This document shows positions 35,186 to 45,622 of a stretch of DNA of 63,250 nt, piece after piece (positions within the stretch are counted from its first letter, which is position 1; every line of letters begins with the position of its first letter). The notes below the pieces were generated by a model. The model searched no databases and was not told the origin of the DNA. It worked only from the letters and a program-made list of their open reading frames with translations. This stretch comes from Gammaproteobacteria bacterium (GTDB lineage: Bacteria; Pseudomonadota; Gammaproteobacteria; Pseudomonadales; Balneatricaceae). Location: the NCBI GenBank assembly GCA_024230095.1, contig JAAERS010000406.1, positions 1 through 63,250 on the forward strand, written 5' to 3'. A program made the position numbers and the translations under genes.

Positions 35186-36046
35186 TTAGATTTCAAACTG
35201 CGCCCCGAAGTCATAGCTACTTGCCGCTTTGCTTGCGCCATGATGTAAATTAAAAGGTTGCCGATCACCCCGAAACAAAACGCCAATATTAAAGCCATCA
35301 TCAGTCATCAGACGCCGTGCGGCACGAGCGCTGTCAGTGGTCGCCTCCACAGGTGAGGGCCTTACCATATTACGCCATTCTTTTTGCTCTGGACGATAGG
35401 TTACGCAGGGGCTAAGAACATGGACAAAGGAAAACCCTGGATATTCTATCGCTTGTTTGATGATATGGGCGGTGCCTTCGGGATCACCTGAAAAACCGCG
35501 GGCCAAAAAGTTAGCACCGGCGGCTAATGCAATAACCAGTGGGAAAAAAGGGCTGATACCCGTACCACCTGGTGTAAGGGGGTTGTCCCAATCGGGAGCT
35601 GTGGTCGGTGAAGCCTGCCCTTTGGTCATGCCATATACCTGATTGTCCATGACAACATAGGTAATATCTAGATTGCGCCGACAAGCATGCATAAAGTGGT
35701 TACCACCTATAGAAAAACCATCGCCATCGCCCCCAGTACACAGTACAGTTAAATCGGGCCGCGCTGCCTTAAGCCCTGCAGCCACAGGCAATGAACGGCC
35801 ATGCACACCATGAAAGCCATAACAAGAAGTATAGGCGGGTATCCGTGAGGAGCAACCAATGCCAGATACTACTGCCAAATCTTTGGGGGCTAATTGCAGC
35901 GCTTCCATAGCTTTGGTAACAGCCATCAAAACCGAAAAATCACCACAACCGGGGCACCATATAGGCTTTAATTTTGACTTATAGTCGGTGGCACTCCAAG
36001 GGGAAGTTTTTGGAGCAATTTGTTCACAGCTAATCATATCTATCAT
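35186..36046 (-). CDS. korB: 2-oxoglutarate:ferredoxin oxidoreductase beta subunit
   Basis: A 286-residue TPP-binding subunit. IWCPGCGDFSVL is the Cys-rich start, and the TPP motif is GGDGDGFSIGGNHFMHACRRN followed by VMDNQVYGMTKGQASPT. With KorA it oxidises 2-oxoglutarate to succinyl-CoA and reduces ferredoxin, the electron donor for benzoyl-CoA reductase in Thauera. It lies 4 bases after korA, and GGAG precedes the ATG at 36046. Confidence 0.9.
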   Translation of the reverse strand: MIDMISCEQIAPKTSPWSATDYKSKLKPIWCPGCGDFSVLMAVTKAMEALQLAPKDLAVVSGIGCSSRIPAYTSCYGFHGVHGRSLPVAAGLKAARPDLTVLCTGGDGDGFSIGGNHFMHACRRNLDITYVVMDNQVYGMTKGQASPTTAPDWDNPLTPGGTGISPFFPLVIALAAGANFLARGFSGDPEGTAHIIKQAIEYPGFSFVHVLSPCVTYRPEQKEWRNMVRPSPVEATTDSARAARRLMTDDGFNIGVLFRGDRQPFNLHHGASKAASSYDFGAQFEI

Positions 36047-36050
36047 GTTA

Positions 36051-37784
36051 TTAACTCCACTCTTGAATTTGATTGACTATTTCACCAGGGCGAATCACTA
36101 AAGGACCAGGGCGGTGAAATGTTTTTATGCTAGCGCTGAACTCATAGTGCGCCTTAAGAAAGCCAAATAGCTGAGCAGAGTGGCTTTGCTCTATCACCAT
36201 AATTTTATCAATACCAATGAGTGCTGCGGCCATTTTTCCCGGTTGCGCCGGCGTAATCAAACGCAAGGCTATGAGCTTGGCATGTACGCCATTTTGCTGC
36301 AATCTGGCCACCGCCTCCTGCGCAGCACTCGTGGTTGAACCCCAGGTAATAATAGCTAACTGGCCATCACCAGAAATGTCTGCCCAATGGTCAGCATAAT
36401 CAAAGCGTGTTAACTTGCGTAGGCGTTTATCCATCTGCTCAGCGTGGTGTTCCGTTTGGCTAGAAGGCAACCCACTGGGACTGTGTTCCAAGCCATCGGC
36501 GGTATACTGACCACCATCAATACCTGGAATAGACATAGGCGAGATGCCACTTTCTGTGACGGCATAACGCTGATAATTATCCCCGGGATCATGCGCAACT
36601 TCTCGTTTAGCCACCATGTCATGCGGCGTTGGGCGGCTAATTACAGCCCGAGCTTGGCCCATCATTTGATCCGACAAGACAATAGCAGGCACCTGCATGG
36701 CCTCTGCCAGATACACACTCCATTGCAAGCAGAATAAGCAATCCTCTACCGACAAAGGGGCCAATACCAAATGGGGAGCGTCACCATGCAAACCATACAC
36801 AGCGATATTTAAATCACTCTGCTCAGACTTGGTTGGAATGCCTGTGGATGGCCCACCACGCATGACGTTAACCACGACTAACGGCACCTCAGCGGCCACA
36901 GCTAAGCCTAGACTTTCTATCATCAAGGCCAAACCTGGACCGGATGTCGCCGTCAAGGCCGGCACTCCACCATAAGAACTGCCAATAATCATATTAATAG
37001 ATGACAATTCATCCTCAGCCTGTACCAATACGCCACCGACTTCAGGCAAAGCTGGAGCCAACCACTCCAGTACTTCAGTAGCAGGAGTAATTGGGTAAGC
37101 GGCGACAAAACGAATGCCACCATTTAAGGCACCTAAACCTGCTGCCTGATTGCCGGATATAATCCAGTGATCACCTTTTTTTAGCGGCTCAGTTTCGATA
37201 CTCGCCAAAACCTTCATATCGGCTGCCAGTTCACGACCTATCGCTACCGTTGCCAAGCTGGTTTGCAGTACTTGATCACCTTTGGCACCCAATTTCTGTC
37301 CTAGCGTCTCACTAATCAATACTTCTGGTATATTCGTTAAGTGCGCTAAAATACCTAAAGCCACCATATTAGGGCGGCCTTTTTTTACTTTTTTAGCGGC
37401 TTTGGCAATGGGAAACTGAACAATTTTCGCACCTGACTGAGCAATGACTTCAGGCACATCTCCTGCCCCAGAATCACAAATAATTAGACTATCTGGGCGC
37501 AACGGGATTTCTGGAGCAAAACGTTCAACGTTTTTCCAATCAATGGCCAGCATCACTTGATAGTAGTCATCAGGGCCGGTATTTGGCTCGGAAGTCAAAC
37601 GCAACAAGGCCGCCGCTTCACCGCCTCTAATTTGTGGTCCTAGAGTTCGAGTTAGACTACCATGCCAGCCAAGCTTAGCCGCACTGTCAAACAAAGTATT
37701 ACCGGTGGTCATCGCACCCGCACCACCGCTACCGGCGACCACAATTGAAATAGACTTACTATTTGTTGGCTCTTGTAATGTCAT
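36051..37784 (-). CDS. korA: 2-oxoglutarate:ferredoxin oxidoreductase alpha subunit (gamma-alpha fusion)
   Basis: A 577-residue protein. The N-terminal gamma domain (VVAGSGGAGAMTTGNTL, TLGPQIRGGEAAA) is fused to the alpha domain (FVAAYPITPATEVLEWLAP, TSGPGLALMIESLGLAVA). This fused form is the KorA seen in benzoyl-CoA gene clusters. It generates low-potential ferredoxin from 2-oxoglutarate. It lies 132 bases from the upstream SDR gene, so korAB-hcrCAB could have a separate promoter. Confidence 0.9.
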   Translation of the reverse strand: MTLQEPTNSKSISIVVAGSGGAGAMTTGNTLFDSAAKLGWHGSLTRTLGPQIRGGEAAALLRLTSEPNTGPDDYYQVMLAIDWKNVERFAPEIPLRPDSLIICDSGAGDVPEVIAQSGAKIVQFPIAKAAKKVKKGRPNMVALGILAHLTNIPEVLISETLGQKLGAKGDQVLQTSLATVAIGRELAADMKVLASIETEPLKKGDHWIISGNQAAGLGALNGGIRFVAAYPITPATEVLEWLAPALPEVGGVLVQAEDELSSINMIIGSSYGGVPALTATSGPGLALMIESLGLAVAAEVPLVVVNVMRGGPSTGIPTKSEQSDLNIAVYGLHGDAPHLVLAPLSVEDCLFCLQWSVYLAEAMQVPAIVLSDQMMGQARAVISRPTPHDMVAKREVAHDPGDNYQRYAVTESGISPMSIPGIDGGQYTADGLEHSPSGLPSSQTEHHAEQMDKRLRKLTRFDYADHWADISGDGQLAIITWGSTTSAAQEAVARLQQNGVHAKLIALRLITPAQPGKMAAALIGIDKIMVIEQSHSAQLFGFLKAHYEFSASIKTFHRPGPLVIRPGEIVNQIQEWS

Positions 37785-37916
37785 TAGCTTCAGTCTCTTT
37801 TATTGGTTGCCTATGTCTAACATGGAGCTATGCATGAAGAAGCACATGGGCAATTTAACAGATAAATTTGTGGCACTCGCATGGTAAAAATGCCAATTCA
37901 TGGTGTGTCGAAATGA

Positions 37917-38642
37917 TTACAAATACTGTCCCGAATCAACTCGAATCACCTCCCCAGTTATTAGGCGAGCCCCCTCAGAAAGTAGGAACAATACGGCATT
38001 AGCGATATCTTCTGGCAGTGCCAAATCGGGTAACAACGCCTCATCACGTGCCTTATCAATAAACTGTTGCGGCAGCTGTTGTGCCATAGCCGTCATAACC
38101 ATGCCCGGTGCCACCGCATTCACGGTAATACCTTTTGGACCAAGTTCCCTCGCGGCTGTTTTAGTAAGACCTATTAGTCCTGCTTTCGCCGCCGCATAAT
38201 TGGCTTGGCCAAACTTGCCCCGCAAACCATTAATGGAGGTAATATTAACTACTCGACCATGGCCGGCAGATTTCATGTGCCCTGTTAGTGCTCGTAAGGT
38301 TTTAAAAGCACCACTTAAATTAACCTCCAACACACTAGACCATTCATCATCACTCATCTTGGCTATACTACGATCACGAGTTATGCCGGCATTATTAACC
38401 AATAACGTCGTATGAGCTGGCAACGTTGCAACAGCCGTATTAACAGCTTGCGAATCACACAGATCAAGTTGATAGTAGGTAAAGCAAGGGTCTCTTAATG
38501 GGCCAGGGTCGGAGACATCAAAGATATGAATTTCAGCCCCATGCTTGGCCAAACACTGAGCGATGGCTAAACCAATACCTTGGTTACCACCAGTAATCAG
38601 GGCCGCACGACCAGTGAGATCAAGAAGTTGTTGTTTACTCAT
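37917..38642 (-). CDS. Short-chain dehydrogenase/reductase (3-hydroxyacyl-CoA type)
   Basis: A 241-residue SDR with the cofactor motif TGGNQGIGLAIA, NNAG at the central strand, and catalytic Ser in ITSINGLRGKFGQANYAAAKAG (Tyr-X3-Lys). The end matches FabG/PhaB-type proteins (ITGEVIRVDSGQYL). Inside the benzoyl-CoA cluster it could oxidise 3-hydroxypimelyl-CoA or a later beta-oxidation intermediate. That role is inferred from position only. Confidence 0.85.
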   Translation of the reverse strand: MSKQQLLDLTGRAALITGGNQGIGLAIAQCLAKHGAEIHIFDVSDPGPLRDPCFTYYQLDLCDSQAVNTAVATLPAHTTLLVNNAGITRDRSIAKMSDDEWSSVLEVNLSGAFKTLRALTGHMKSAGHGRVVNITSINGLRGKFGQANYAAAKAGLIGLTKTAARELGPKGITVNAVAPGMVMTAMAQQLPQQFIDKARDEALLPDLALPEDIANAVLFLLSEGARLITGEVIRVDSGQYL

Positions 38643-38726
38643 GCCAATACACTCAAAATAACGATTTGACTAGCTTCCCACCAAACATCAACAATGGTGT
38701 TTGAAATTTACCGGGGTAACGAATAA

Positions 38727-38969
38727 TCAGTGCAGAGAGTCGTACTTTGCCTGCAACTGCTCTTCACTTTCTTCCCAGTCTGGATCCTTAACAATACAAT
38801 CCGCTGGGCACTCTAGCATGCACTGGGGTTCGTCTTCGGCACCCACACATTCAGTACACAAAAGCGCATTAATAATATAAATTGGATCGGCCTCACTAAT
38901 GGCATCATTAGGGCATTCCAACACGCAAGCATCACAAGCCGTACAGTTTTCAATTATTTTTAAAGCCAT
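38727..38969 (-). CDS. fdx: 2[4Fe-4S] ferredoxin, electron donor to benzoyl-CoA reductase
   Basis: An 80-residue protein with C-TACDACVLECP and a second cluster CTECVGAEDEPQCMLECP. The insertion between cysteines of the second cluster and the acidic C-terminal tail mark the Allochromatium/Thauera type, whose clusters have very low potential. It lies 60 bases after bcrD, as expected for the partner of BcrABCD and KorAB. Confidence 0.93.
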   Translation of the reverse strand: MALKIIENCTACDACVLECPNDAISEADPIYIINALLCTECVGAEDEPQCMLECPADCIVKDPDWEESEEQLQAKYDSLH

Positions 38970-39029
38970 GTTCGTTTTCCATTATTTCCATTTAACTAAG
39001 AAGGTCCCTGACCAATTCCTAAGTGCGCT

Positions 39030-39860
39030 TTATGCTGCTTGTCTTTGACGAAGCTTTTCATAACGGTAAGCGCCCCATATAGCCGCACCAATAGCGCCAG
39101 CATAGATAGAATCCTCACAAGATCGAATATCCACTTTCATACGCTGCTTTTCAGCACATTCCTTGAATGCTGCAATGAGTCCCGAGTCTAAAGCTAAACC
39201 ACCAGTTGCCATGACCACGCCGGTTTTCATTTTTAACGACTTAAGCATTTTCACAAATCGATCTGCCATAGAAACATGGACACCCTTAAGGATATTAGGT
39301 CCGCTAATACCCCGTGAAACCATGTTAATAACATCAGTTTCGGCCAATACGGCACAAATGCTAGAGCACACTTCTGGGTCATCCGCCTGTTGCGACAGTT
39401 CACCAATTTCATCTTGTGCTACACCCAAATAGCGGGCAATGTTTTCTAAAAATTGACCCGAACCCGAAGCACATTGACTGGTCATCTTATAATTGAGCAC
39501 CTTGCCCTGTTCATCCATGACAATCGCTCGACCGTTAAGAGCGCCTATATCTGCTACGCCTCGAGCCTCTGGCTCTAGGTAAATGGCGCCTCTAGCATGG
39601 GTGGTCATTGTATAAAAATGTCCCGTGCTAAAAGTTATATTTTCAGCATCACCTGTGGTGGCGCAATAGTCCACATCGTCACGAGTAAAGCCATTGCTCG
39701 CCAAAATGTCATCATAAGCTTGTTCTGTCAGCTTTAACGGGTCACGTTGGCGAATCAAATTAAGTCGCTTATCGAGCCACTCTATTTGATCACCTTCAAT
39801 GCGAAATAATGTGGTTTGAATTGCTCCTGAACCGACATCTATACCTACTGTAATAGCCAT
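39030..39860 (-). CDS. bcrD: Benzoyl-CoA reductase delta subunit (ATPase module)
   Basis: A 276-residue ASKHA-fold (BcrAD/HgdC) protein. GIDVGSGAIQTTLF is the first phosphate loop, CASGSGQF holds a cluster-ligand cysteine, and VVMATGGLALDSGL is the adenosine motif. With BcrA it binds a shared [4Fe-4S] cluster and couples ATP hydrolysis to electron transfer toward the aromatic ring. It lies 12 bases after bcrA. Confidence 0.92.
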   Translation of the reverse strand: MAITVGIDVGSGAIQTTLFRIEGDQIEWLDKRLNLIRQRDPLKLTEQAYDDILASNGFTRDDVDYCATTGDAENITFSTGHFYTMTTHARGAIYLEPEARGVADIGALNGRAIVMDEQGKVLNYKMTSQCASGSGQFLENIARYLGVAQDEIGELSQQADDPEVCSSICAVLAETDVINMVSRGISGPNILKGVHVSMADRFVKMLKSLKMKTGVVMATGGLALDSGLIAAFKECAEKQRMKVDIRSCEDSIYAGAIGAAIWGAYRYEKLRQRQAA

Positions 39861-39872
39861 CTGATATTCCCC

Positions 39873-41186
39873 TTATCCCATAACCGCACGTTGCGCAAAA
39901 CTGGCACCGCCCAGGGCGCCTGTGTAAATTGATTCGGCGGATATGTTGATCTTCACATCCCCATAGTTGTCCTTCACCAACTTTTTCAGTTCTTGCACCG
40001 CAGACTCATTATTGGCCACCCCGCCGGTAAATGTGAACTCGTCAGTAATGCCGCCTGAACGAGCGATAATTGACATGGCTCTGAGCATAATGGATCGGTG
40101 CAAACCAGCTAATATGTCAGCCCGAGACTCACCCATGGATAACCGGTCGCGAAGCTCAGCACCAGCAAATACCGTACAGGTAGAGTTGATACGGGGCACC
40201 TTCTTGGCTTTCATGGCAATAGGACCTAACTCGTGCAGCCCAATTTTCATTTCATCGGCGATATAACCCAAATAACGACCACAGCCTGCGGCACAACGGT
40301 CATTCATCTGAAAGTTTTTCACCACACCATCCTCATCAACCTGGATGCCTTTGGTGTCCTGACCACCAATATCCAGCACTGTACGTGTGCCTTTAAACAT
40401 GATGTGGGCTCCCATGCCATGGCACAAAATTTCGGAGCGTATATGCTCTTTGGGGAACGGCAAACGAACGCGGCCATAGCCCGTACCCACCACATATGTC
40501 TCTTCTAGCTCAACATCCAAGGTGTCACTTACAGCGGCCCTTAACTGTTCATAATCAACACCAATATCGCTATTCTCAGCCACTAGGTATTCCAACCCTT
40601 GCAAAAACTTACCTCGCAAATCTCCTTCTGGCGGGCGGTTTTCCACTTCGATAATCGCTTTGTCGTAAACATTCATAAGTAGCTCAAAAGGCAAACCTGC
40701 CAATTGCGCCTCATTTTCAGCTGTGCGCATAAAGCGCGAGCCCGCTATGTCACGAAAAAAATCTGACTTCAGCTTCACATCTGGCGCATATAATTCCTGC
40801 GCAGAAGTTGAAATGTCATTAAATATCTTGAACATGGTTTCTTTAACATGACCTTCTTTGCCAGCAAACCTTGCTCCGGTAATATGTAAATCACAGGTTT
40901 GCTCCAAGTCTTTAAGTTGCTCTAGAAACTGTGTCTTCTGAAAATTACGGCGCAAGTCCGACAATAGTCGTTCTATCTTGTCCCCAGCTCCCGGAATCTT
41001 GCCTATGGCTCGCTCCATCAAGGTAAAACGAGCATCAATAAATGCTTCTTGTTTAGACACAGCTGCCGCCGTGTCATAATTAGAACGAGAATTAGTAATG
41101 CCGCGCCCCAACACATCTCGGTTCTCATCCATAACCACCGCCTTGGTGGTAGTGGAACCTAAATCAATACCAATAAAACACTTCAT
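39873..41186 (-). CDS. bcrA: Benzoyl-CoA reductase alpha subunit (ATPase module)
   Basis: A 437-residue ASKHA protein. It starts [19 protein letters not shown] and has [18 protein letters not shown] and [16 protein letters not shown], where a cluster Cys lies. An insertion of about 150 residues between the two ATPase lobes separates BcrA from BcrD. With BcrD it forms the electron-activating half of ATP-dependent (class I, Thauera-type) benzoyl-CoA reductase. It lies 19 bases after bcrB. Confidence 0.93.
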   Translation of the reverse strand: MKCFIGIDLGSTTTKAVVMDENRDVLGRGITNSRSNYDTAAAVSKQEAFIDARFTLMERAIGKIPGAGDKIERLLSDLRRNFQKTQFLEQLKDLEQTCDLHITGARFAGKEGHVKETMFKIFNDISTSAQELYAPDVKLKSDFFRDIAGSRFMRTAENEAQLAGLPFELLMNVYDKAIIEVENRPPEGDLRGKFLQGLEYLVAENSDIGVDYEQLRAAVSDTLDVELEETYVVGTGYGRVRLPFPKEHIRSEILCHGMGAHIMFKGTRTVLDIGGQDTKGIQVDEDGVVKNFQMNDRCAAGCGRYLGYIADEMKIGLHELGPIAMKAKKVPRINSTCTVFAGAELRDRLSMGESRADILAGLHRSIMLRAMSIIARSGGITDEFTFTGGVANNESAVQELKKLVKDNYGDVKINISAESIYTGALGGASFAQRAVMG

Positions 41187-41205
41187 AATTTGAATCCTCT
41201 ATCGA

Positions 41206-42522
41206 TCATGCCGCGGAGCTATTGCGCTTTTGCTCAATCATTTGGAAATAACTTTCCAGACGGTTTTTAACGTTGGAAGAAGAGAAGTAGCGTGGATCTA
41301 CCAAGTCAGTTTCAACAAATGCAGCTGGTTTCCCCGTGCGCTTTTCGATTTCATTCATCATCAATAATTGACCAGCTGAAAAGCTATTACAGCTCTTGAT
41401 GGAGTTGATTAGTAAACCATCTGCTTCATAATCATTGATGTAGTTTTCCAGCATCTCCGTGCGTGCAGGAAGATTAAGATTGGTATAACAACCCAAACAG
41501 TAATCGGCGAGTGACTCTAGTGGGTTATCTGGATCATGGCGGAAGCCATTTTCGTATACACCGCCCACCTTGGTATAAGAGCTAGCCACCACCACGGCGC
41601 CTTCGTCGTAGAACATCTTCCAGAACTCGCGCATATGGGTATAGTTAGGTGGCCCTTCAACCACTAAACGATAACGCTCTTTTTGCATTACTCCTTCTGG
41701 CGTCACTGGACCCTGTCCAGCTTTAACACGAGCATTAACTTCATCCCATAAAGCATCATAATAAGCGGTGCACTCAGGCGTGCCGCGGAAAGATGAAAAT
41801 GATGGGCCTACGTAATAGATGCCGCCAAAATAGGAGTCTATCGGTGAAGGTTTATTTTTGGCTGTTTGCAGCACCCGGACCAGCTTGTCTTCGGCCTTGG
41901 CCGAGTGACGCATGTTTTCGCGCAGTCGATCTATATCAAACTTAACCCCACTGGTACGTTCAAGGGCAGGAATAATGTCCTCCTTTAACTGCTTAACCAC
42001 ATAGTCACGCATATTTGAGGTGATGATGCCGTCTCCCTGATAGGGCACGTGCAACATAGTGGTATCGCATTTGTACTCGTGACGCAGGGCTTCAAACCAC
42101 TTCATAAAGGTGAAACAACCTGTATAGGACAATAGCAACAAGTCGGGGTCAGCTATCTTATCTCCCGACGGGCCAACATTGCCTTTGCGCATCATACCCA
42201 AGTCAGATTTCACATAAGTGCATACATCTTCATCCTGACCATGGCGCTCCGCCTCCATAATGTAGGCACCGGTTTTTTTCTGCATAGCTGATTGCAAGGC
42301 GTTTATTTCTGGGTAGTTCCCTACCACATCAAAGCATTGAATTAGCTCATTAAGATTACCCGGAACAAAGGTATAAACCACTTTCTTATCTGGATCATCC
42401 ACCGCCTCGGCTAGCTTTTTATAGTTACCGCGAATCATCTCTTTCTGCATCAACTGAGAATGATCTTTTTGTACATCCTTCGCCAAATTAACCGGGGCTT
42501 TAGTATTGTTATCAGTTGTCAT
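41206..42522 (-). CDS. bcrB: Benzoyl-CoA reductase beta subunit
   Basis: The start is at ATG 42522 with GGAG six bases upstream, preferred over a GTG four codons earlier. The 438-residue product is of the HgdB/BcrBC family. SYTGCFTFMKWFEALRHEY, LADYCLGCYTNLN and SIKSCNSFSAGQ contain probable cluster or substrate-site cysteines. BcrB and BcrC bind benzoyl-CoA and the [4Fe-4S] clusters of the reducing half. It lies 2 bases after bcrC. Confidence 0.92.
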   Translation of the reverse strand: MTTDNNTKAPVNLAKDVQKDHSQLMQKEMIRGNYKKLAEAVDDPDKKVVYTFVPGNLNELIQCFDVVGNYPEINALQSAMQKKTGAYIMEAERHGQDEDVCTYVKSDLGMMRKGNVGPSGDKIADPDLLLLSYTGCFTFMKWFEALRHEYKCDTTMLHVPYQGDGIITSNMRDYVVKQLKEDIIPALERTSGVKFDIDRLRENMRHSAKAEDKLVRVLQTAKNKPSPIDSYFGGIYYVGPSFSSFRGTPECTAYYDALWDEVNARVKAGQGPVTPEGVMQKERYRLVVEGPPNYTHMREFWKMFYDEGAVVVASSYTKVGGVYENGFRHDPDNPLESLADYCLGCYTNLNLPARTEMLENYINDYEADGLLINSIKSCNSFSAGQLLMMNEIEKRTGKPAAFVETDLVDPRYFSSSNVKNRLESYFQMIEQKRNSSAA

Positions 42523-42524
42523 AA

Positions 42525-43688
42525 TCAGCTCCACAGCTTAATTGAATCGGCAAACGTGCCAGCTTGCTCACGAATTGGTTGCATCTGGCCAGTATTCTCG
42601 GCGTATTTAAACGACACATTAGGAATGCCATTCTTATTCAACACGTCTTCCAACATGGGTTTTTCCAGCAGGGCTGGATCACAAAAACTAGGGGCAGCAA
42701 AGATAACTCCCTCTGCACCGGACTTGCGCACGGCTTCTAACAATTGGCTGCCTTTAAGTTCTTCACATGGCTCATAGGTGGCAGAAGTTCGAGTTGAATG
42801 TTCAAGGAAAGCATCAGAAAGATTCTGCAAAGGATCTCCGGTTTCCAGTACGTTTTCACGCAACCAGCGGTTGACTAAAATAAAATCATCATCCACCACA
42901 TAACATCCCGCCAACTCAATGGAACGAATTAAATTAAGCGGTGGCTGTTCACAGAACATACCATTAAGCACCACTTTCACGTTATCACGCCTGGGCTTAT
43001 CCACCGCGGACACGGCTTGTAAATATTCCTCTAGCATCTCATTGTGCTCTTCCACAGGCAGCACCTGCCCCGCGCGCATCAATAAATAGACTTCTGAAAC
43101 AGGTATATTCCAAGGCACAACAGCTCGTAGGCGATATAACTCACGCAATAGATCGCGGTTAATGTTGTATAGTTTGATGGATTCCAGCAACGCCTCATCG
43201 GTTATCTTGCGACCAGAAATACCCTCTAGGCCTTCCATTAATTCACGCATTTCCTGAATATAGAATTTACCGCCAATGTCCTTATCATAGTTCTGTGGCA
43301 CATCCACATAACGCACATAAGTATCTGGTTGAGTTAGCTTCCACACCCCTGACAAATTACGAATAACATCACAGATACTGGGAAACAGCATGCCATCTAC
43401 AAAATCCAAGCGACCGGTTAAAGACAACTCCATAGTAGAGCGAGGAATACGACAAATGTAGCTTTGGTAAAATGCATCCCCCTGAATGACTTCCATCTGA
43501 TCACCACCCCCATAGATGCCCAGAGGCAACATACCCGCTGCATGAATCAACTCTCGAGGGATATAAATGGGTAAAAACCCAATTACATGGCGGCCTTGTT
43601 CCGCATCCTTCCACTGCCTTGCAGCGGTGAAATCAAGGTCTTCATATAACGCCAGACAGCGTTCAATTATTTGTGTTGTTTTACTCAT
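42525..43688 (-). CDS. bcrC: Benzoyl-CoA reductase gamma subunit
   Basis: A 387-residue HgdB/BcrBC-family protein, first of the bcrCBAD set. Typical segments are HVIGFLPIYIPRELIHAAGM, SYICRIPRSTMELSL and LFPSICDVIRNLSG. With BcrB it houses the ring-reducing site, which yields cyclohexa-1,5-diene-1-carbonyl-CoA. It begins one base after the dch stop. Confidence 0.93.
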   Translation of the reverse strand: MSKTTQIIERCLALYEDLDFTAARQWKDAEQGRHVIGFLPIYIPRELIHAAGMLPLGIYGGGDQMEVIQGDAFYQSYICRIPRSTMELSLTGRLDFVDGMLFPSICDVIRNLSGVWKLTQPDTYVRYVDVPQNYDKDIGGKFYIQEMRELMEGLEGISGRKITDEALLESIKLYNINRDLLRELYRLRAVVPWNIPVSEVYLLMRAGQVLPVEEHNEMLEEYLQAVSAVDKPRRDNVKVVLNGMFCEQPPLNLIRSIELAGCYVVDDDFILVNRWLRENVLETGDPLQNLSDAFLEHSTRTSATYEPCEELKGSQLLEAVRKSGAEGVIFAAPSFCDPALLEKPMLEDVLNKNGIPNVSFKYAENTGQMQPIREQAGTFADSIKLWS

Positions 43689-43689
43689 A

Positions 43690-44460
43690 TTAGCGCTGAC
43701 CCCAATTTACTTTACGTTTTTCAATAAAAGCCTGTAATCCTTCAACCGCATCATGGGTGTGCATCAATTCCTGCAGGTAAAGTGCTTCTACCGCATCTAA
43801 TTTAGCTTTGATTCGAGTTACCGCATCATGCTGAGCAGCCTTTACAGCGAAGCGCAGTGAACTGGCACTGGAGCTCAGTAAATGCTGCTCAAACCAGGCT
43901 ACCGCAGCAACACTTGGTTGTTCGGCTAGTTCATTGACTAATCCCATACGGTGAGCTTCAACAGCATCTACGCTGCGCCCCGACCATAAAAGATCTTGGG
44001 CGTTGCCTGAACTCATTTTTTCCGGTAGTAAACAGGAAGCGGCTGGGGCAAATACACCGAGCTTTATTTCGGGTTGACCCAGTTTGGCGTGCGGTTGAGC
44101 AAACAAGATATCGCCACTGCAGGCCAACTCCAAACCACCACCCAAACATTGGCCTTGTATGGCCACTAAAATAGGTACCGGATAGTCCAGCATTTGCTTA
44201 ATCAAGGCATGAAAACTGGTCAACATTTGCGCACACTGTTCTGGCAGATGCTCTTCTACGCTAGCACCAAAACTAAAATGTGACCCTTGTGCATCCAATA
44301 CAACGGCGGTCAAATCAGCTTCATGGTGATGCGCTGAAAAGGCGCTAGATAAGGCGGCAATCATGGTCGCATCAACGATATTAGCTTTCGGTTTTGCTAA
44401 GCGAAGGCGTAATAATCTGCCACCGTGTTCTAACCAAACTTTTACAGGTAATTCACTCAC
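43690..44460 (-). CDS. dch: Cyclohexa-1,5-diene-1-carbonyl-CoA hydratase
   Basis: A 256-residue crotonase-family enzyme. The oxyanion-hole segments are SHFSFGASVEEHL and AIQGQCLGGGLELACSGDI. Position between oah and bcrC, with spacings of 1-2 bases, fits Dch, which adds water to the dienoyl-CoA to give 6-hydroxycyclohex-1-ene-1-carbonyl-CoA. Sequence alone would only say enoyl-CoA hydratase; context decides. Confidence 0.88.
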   Translation of the reverse strand: MSELPVKVWLEHGGRLLRLRLAKPKANIVDATMIAALSSAFSAHHHEADLTAVVLDAQGSHFSFGASVEEHLPEQCAQMLTSFHALIKQMLDYPVPILVAIQGQCLGGGLELACSGDILFAQPHAKLGQPEIKLGVFAPAASCLLPEKMSSGNAQDLLWSGRSVDAVEAHRMGLVNELAEQPSVAAVAWFEQHLLSSSASSLRFAVKAAQHDAVTRIKAKLDAVEALYLQELMHTHDAVEGLQAFIEKRKVNWGQR

Positions 44461-44462
44461 AA

Positions 44463-45611
44463 CTAATCCTCGGCTTTAGGCATCAAGCTTTCTATCAACT
44501 CAGGCGTCCAGGGAGTGGCCTGTGCTAAAGCTTGCCGCAATGCCACAAAATCAATTTCACGACCAATTTCACGATTGCCTTCGTTGAAGGCGCGGAAACC
44601 CGTGCGGGCTTCATTCATCATATTTAGTGCCAGCCATGAACGTGAATTTTCTTTATTGGCATTCCAAGCTTGAAGCTTGGGTTTGCGCAATTCCTCCAAA
44701 CTCTTAGCCATACATTCAGGAAAGGTTTCCAGTAGTTTGCTGCATAACTGTTCTATCTTTTCATCCAGCATAGACAGGTCAATTTCACCAGCTTTGATCT
44801 GGGCTTTGGCTTGCTTCAAAGCTTCGCCAGTTTTAAATTCGCCATGCACAATACGACCGAACTGGTCCACATAACGATCAGTAATTACCGTGGGATTAGC
44901 CACAAACTCACCATCAATTTTAAGCGCCGGCACTACCTCACAACTAATGCCTAATCGATAGGCCTTATGGGCTGAAAAAGGTTCGCATAAAGTCCCTGAC
45001 ACCATGGCCTGTTCACACCCGATCATTACAGGCAGAAAATCTGTTGCACCACCAATAGCAGCAGAACCATGCTTAGGTCCGGCCTGACCAAAATTGGCCA
45101 AATCCTGAGCTACAGTGAAATCAGCAGCCATACCTATTTCCTGGCCACCACCAATACGCATGCCATTGACTCGACAAATAACCGGTTTATCACAGTCAAG
45201 AATGGCCGATACCATGTCATTAAATAAGCGCATGTACTGACGATATTCCTGTGGATTACCGGCATAGTACTCAGCATACTCCTTGGTATTACCGCCGGTA
45301 CAAAAAGCCTTGTTACCCACTGCTGTAAACACCACGGCATTAACATCGCGAGCACAAGAGGCGGTGCGAAAGGCCAAAATCACAGCCTTGGTCATATCCG
45401 TTGTATAGGAGTTATATTGATTGGGATTATTCAAAATAATCCAGGCGTTATACAAACCTTCGGCTATGCTGCCATCCAAACGCACTGCAGGGCGCTTTTC
45501 GTAACGCACCATGCCATCACACAACTGCTCAATATCGGTGGTCACCAAATTGTGATCAACGACCTCAGCAGGTACGGTGCCTTGTACAATTGATTCTGTG
45601 GTTGGGTTCAT
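44463..45611 (-). CDS. oah: 6-oxocyclohex-1-ene-1-carbonyl-CoA hydrolase (ring-opening)
   Basis: A 382-residue crotonase-superfamily protein, longer than ordinary hydratases as Oah is. AWIILNNPNQYNSYTTDM opens the fold, and AFCTGGNTKEYAEYYAGNPQEY and GMRIGGGQEIGMAADFT are the oxyanion region. It hydrolyses the ring carbon-carbon bond to give 3-hydroxypimelyl-CoA. It lies between had and dch, with gaps of 11 and 2 bases. Confidence 0.93.
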   Translation of the reverse strand: MNPTTESIVQGTVPAEVVDHNLVTTDIEQLCDGMVRYEKRPAVRLDGSIAEGLYNAWIILNNPNQYNSYTTDMTKAVILAFRTASCARDVNAVVFTAVGNKAFCTGGNTKEYAEYYAGNPQEYRQYMRLFNDMVSAILDCDKPVICRVNGMRIGGGQEIGMAADFTVAQDLANFGQAGPKHGSAAIGGATDFLPVMIGCEQAMVSGTLCEPFSAHKAYRLGISCEVVPALKIDGEFVANPTVITDRYVDQFGRIVHGEFKTGEALKQAKAQIKAGEIDLSMLDEKIEQLCSKLLETFPECMAKSLEELRKPKLQAWNANKENSRSWLALNMMNEARTGFRAFNEGNREIGREIDFVALRQALAQATPWTPELIESLMPKAED

Positions 45612-45622
45612 TACTCTGTCTC